Assembly: GCA_947625005.1 (NCBI GenBank)
Contig: CANQNA010000059.1
Span: 1 to 8,062, forward strand
Source: an uncultured Bacilli bacterium
GTDB taxonomy: Bacteria > Bacillota_I > Bacilli_A > RF39 > UBA660
DNA: 8,062 nt
Direction of reading: 5' to 3'
Positions 7,353-8,062 of the stretch are shown in pieces; positions within the stretch are counted from its first letter, which is position 1, and every line of letters begins with the position of its first letter. The translations under genes and the position numbers were made by a program. Below the pieces are notes generated by a model. That model was not told the origin of the DNA and made no database searches. It worked only from the letters and a program-made list of their open reading frames with translations.

Positions 7353-8062
7353 CTACAACATTTCCACTGGTTCAGATTTCAAATTTAATGAACTATTATT
7401 CAAATTTTTCTTAGCATCAACATTTATGTTAACATTAGAATTTAAATTATTTTTATCAGCTGATGATTCAGTAAAAATATCTTCAGGTAAGGTTACTCCT
7501 GAAATACTTAAATATTCTCTTAAATGATTTGTAGGATTATTCATTGTTAACTCACCTGTTAATGTTTTTTGAAATATAGTGTTTACTTGAGGTTTATTTT
7601 GCTCATCAACATAAAATTCACATATTTCCATAATTTCTCTTTGAAATCTACCAAATTCTTTACTCATATACCCTTTTACATATATACCTAACTGAACATA
7701 TCGATGAATAGTTGCTAAAAATTGTTCAACATCAACATTACTTTCAATTAAAGCAAACATTCTCATTGGAATTAAACTAGCCTTATCTGAATGGATTGTT
7801 GATAATATGTGGTGTCCAGAAGAAATTGAGTTACGAACAGCCATAACTGCTTCTGCACTACGAACCTCAGACAATAATATCCAAATAGGATTTTGACGCA
7901 TACATGTTACTAAAACATCACTATAACTCGCAATATTATTAGTTTTCATAGCAATTATATCACGATGTGGAAAAATACGATCTAAATGAAGTTCCAACGT
8001 ATCTTCAATAGTTATTATTTTTTCATTTTCTTTAGTATGTGATGCCAAATATTTTACTAATT
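7353..8062 (-). CDS. tadA: TadA/VirB11-family secretion ATPase, C-terminal part (5' end beyond the window)
   Basis: The reading frame stays open to the right edge. It continues upstream of the TTG at 8048 with LVKY joined to LASHTKENEK, so the gene is cut by the window and the TTG is an internal Leu codon. Visible motifs, in order: the Asp box ITIEDTLELHL (about 8015-7983), the Walker B region MRQNPIWILLSEVR (glutamate codon at 7868-7866) and the His box GHHILSTIHSDK (about 7817-7782). The Walker A loop should lie just outside. These hexameric ATPases power Tad pilus assembly or type IV secretion from the cytoplasmic face. The Walker B context differs from the usual PDR-IIVGEVRG: PIW replaces PDR and Ser replaces the Gly before Glu. 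The last 40 residues are Asn/Ser-rich and unlike the compact ATPase core. The stop is TAG, 14 bases before tadB. Confidence 0.9.
   Translation of the reverse strand, partial: LVKYLASHTKENEKIITIEDTLELHLDRIFPHRDIIAMKTNNIASYSDVLVTCMRQNPIWILLSEVRSAEAVMAVRNSISSGHHILSTIHSDKASLIPMRMFALIESNVDVEQFLATIHRYVQLGIYVKGYMSKEFGRFQREIMEICEFYVDEQNKPQVNTIFQKTLTGELTMNNPTNHLREYLSISGVTLPEDIFTESSADKNNLNSNVNINVDAKKNLNNSSLNLKSEPVEML

Noticed and set aside
8046..8048. TTG as start codon of the TadA-like gene
   Set aside because: The frame stays open to the window edge with family-like residues before it, and the Walker A region is still missing, so this is an internal Leu codon of a truncated gene.

Overview
The window is very AT-rich and every supported gene lies on the minus strand, so transcription runs from right to left. 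The low GC content, AGGAG-type ribosome sites, Bacillus-like promoter and csbB/yfhO-type genes suggest a low-GC member of the Bacillota, probably an uncultured Bacilli or Erysipelotrichia-like lineage. TGA acts as a normal stop codon: it forms the ATGA overlap of two genes near 4634, and tryptophan is written TGG. This argues against the recoded Mollicutes. The species cannot be named from the sequence.

Right part (8062 to 5633): the end of a Tad-type pilus or secretion operon. It holds the C-terminal part of a TadA/VirB11-type ATPase (cut by the window edge), then TadB-like and TadC-like inner-membrane platform proteins. The genes are tightly packed and end in a Rho-independent terminator whose stem starts inside the tadC stop codon.

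Middle (5581 to 2127): a two-gene unit of a GT2 glycosyltransferase of the GtrB/CsbB type, which charges polyprenyl phosphate with a sugar, and a large polytopic YfhO-family GT-C protein. The genes overlap by 4 bases. This matches the csbB-yfhO pair of Bacillus, in which the second protein uses the lipid-linked sugar outside the membrane to decorate lipoteichoic acid.

Left part (2102 to 1): a well-formed sigma-A-type promoter, then another GT-C-like membrane protein of 496 residues. It overlaps by 17 bases the start of a second YfhO paralogue, which runs off the left edge. The two YfhO genes form a direct repeat with a mosaic pattern. Their first ~300 bases are about 76% identical in the part I counted, and the next 270 bases are about 92% identical, which suggests recent gene conversion.

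The most notable features are this cluster of three extracytoplasmic GT-C proteins sharing one visible lipid-sugar synthase, the mosaic YfhO duplication, and its position directly beside Tad pilus genes. No RNA genes, CRISPR arrays, insertion sequences or riboswitches were seen. No intergenic gap exceeds about 80 bases.
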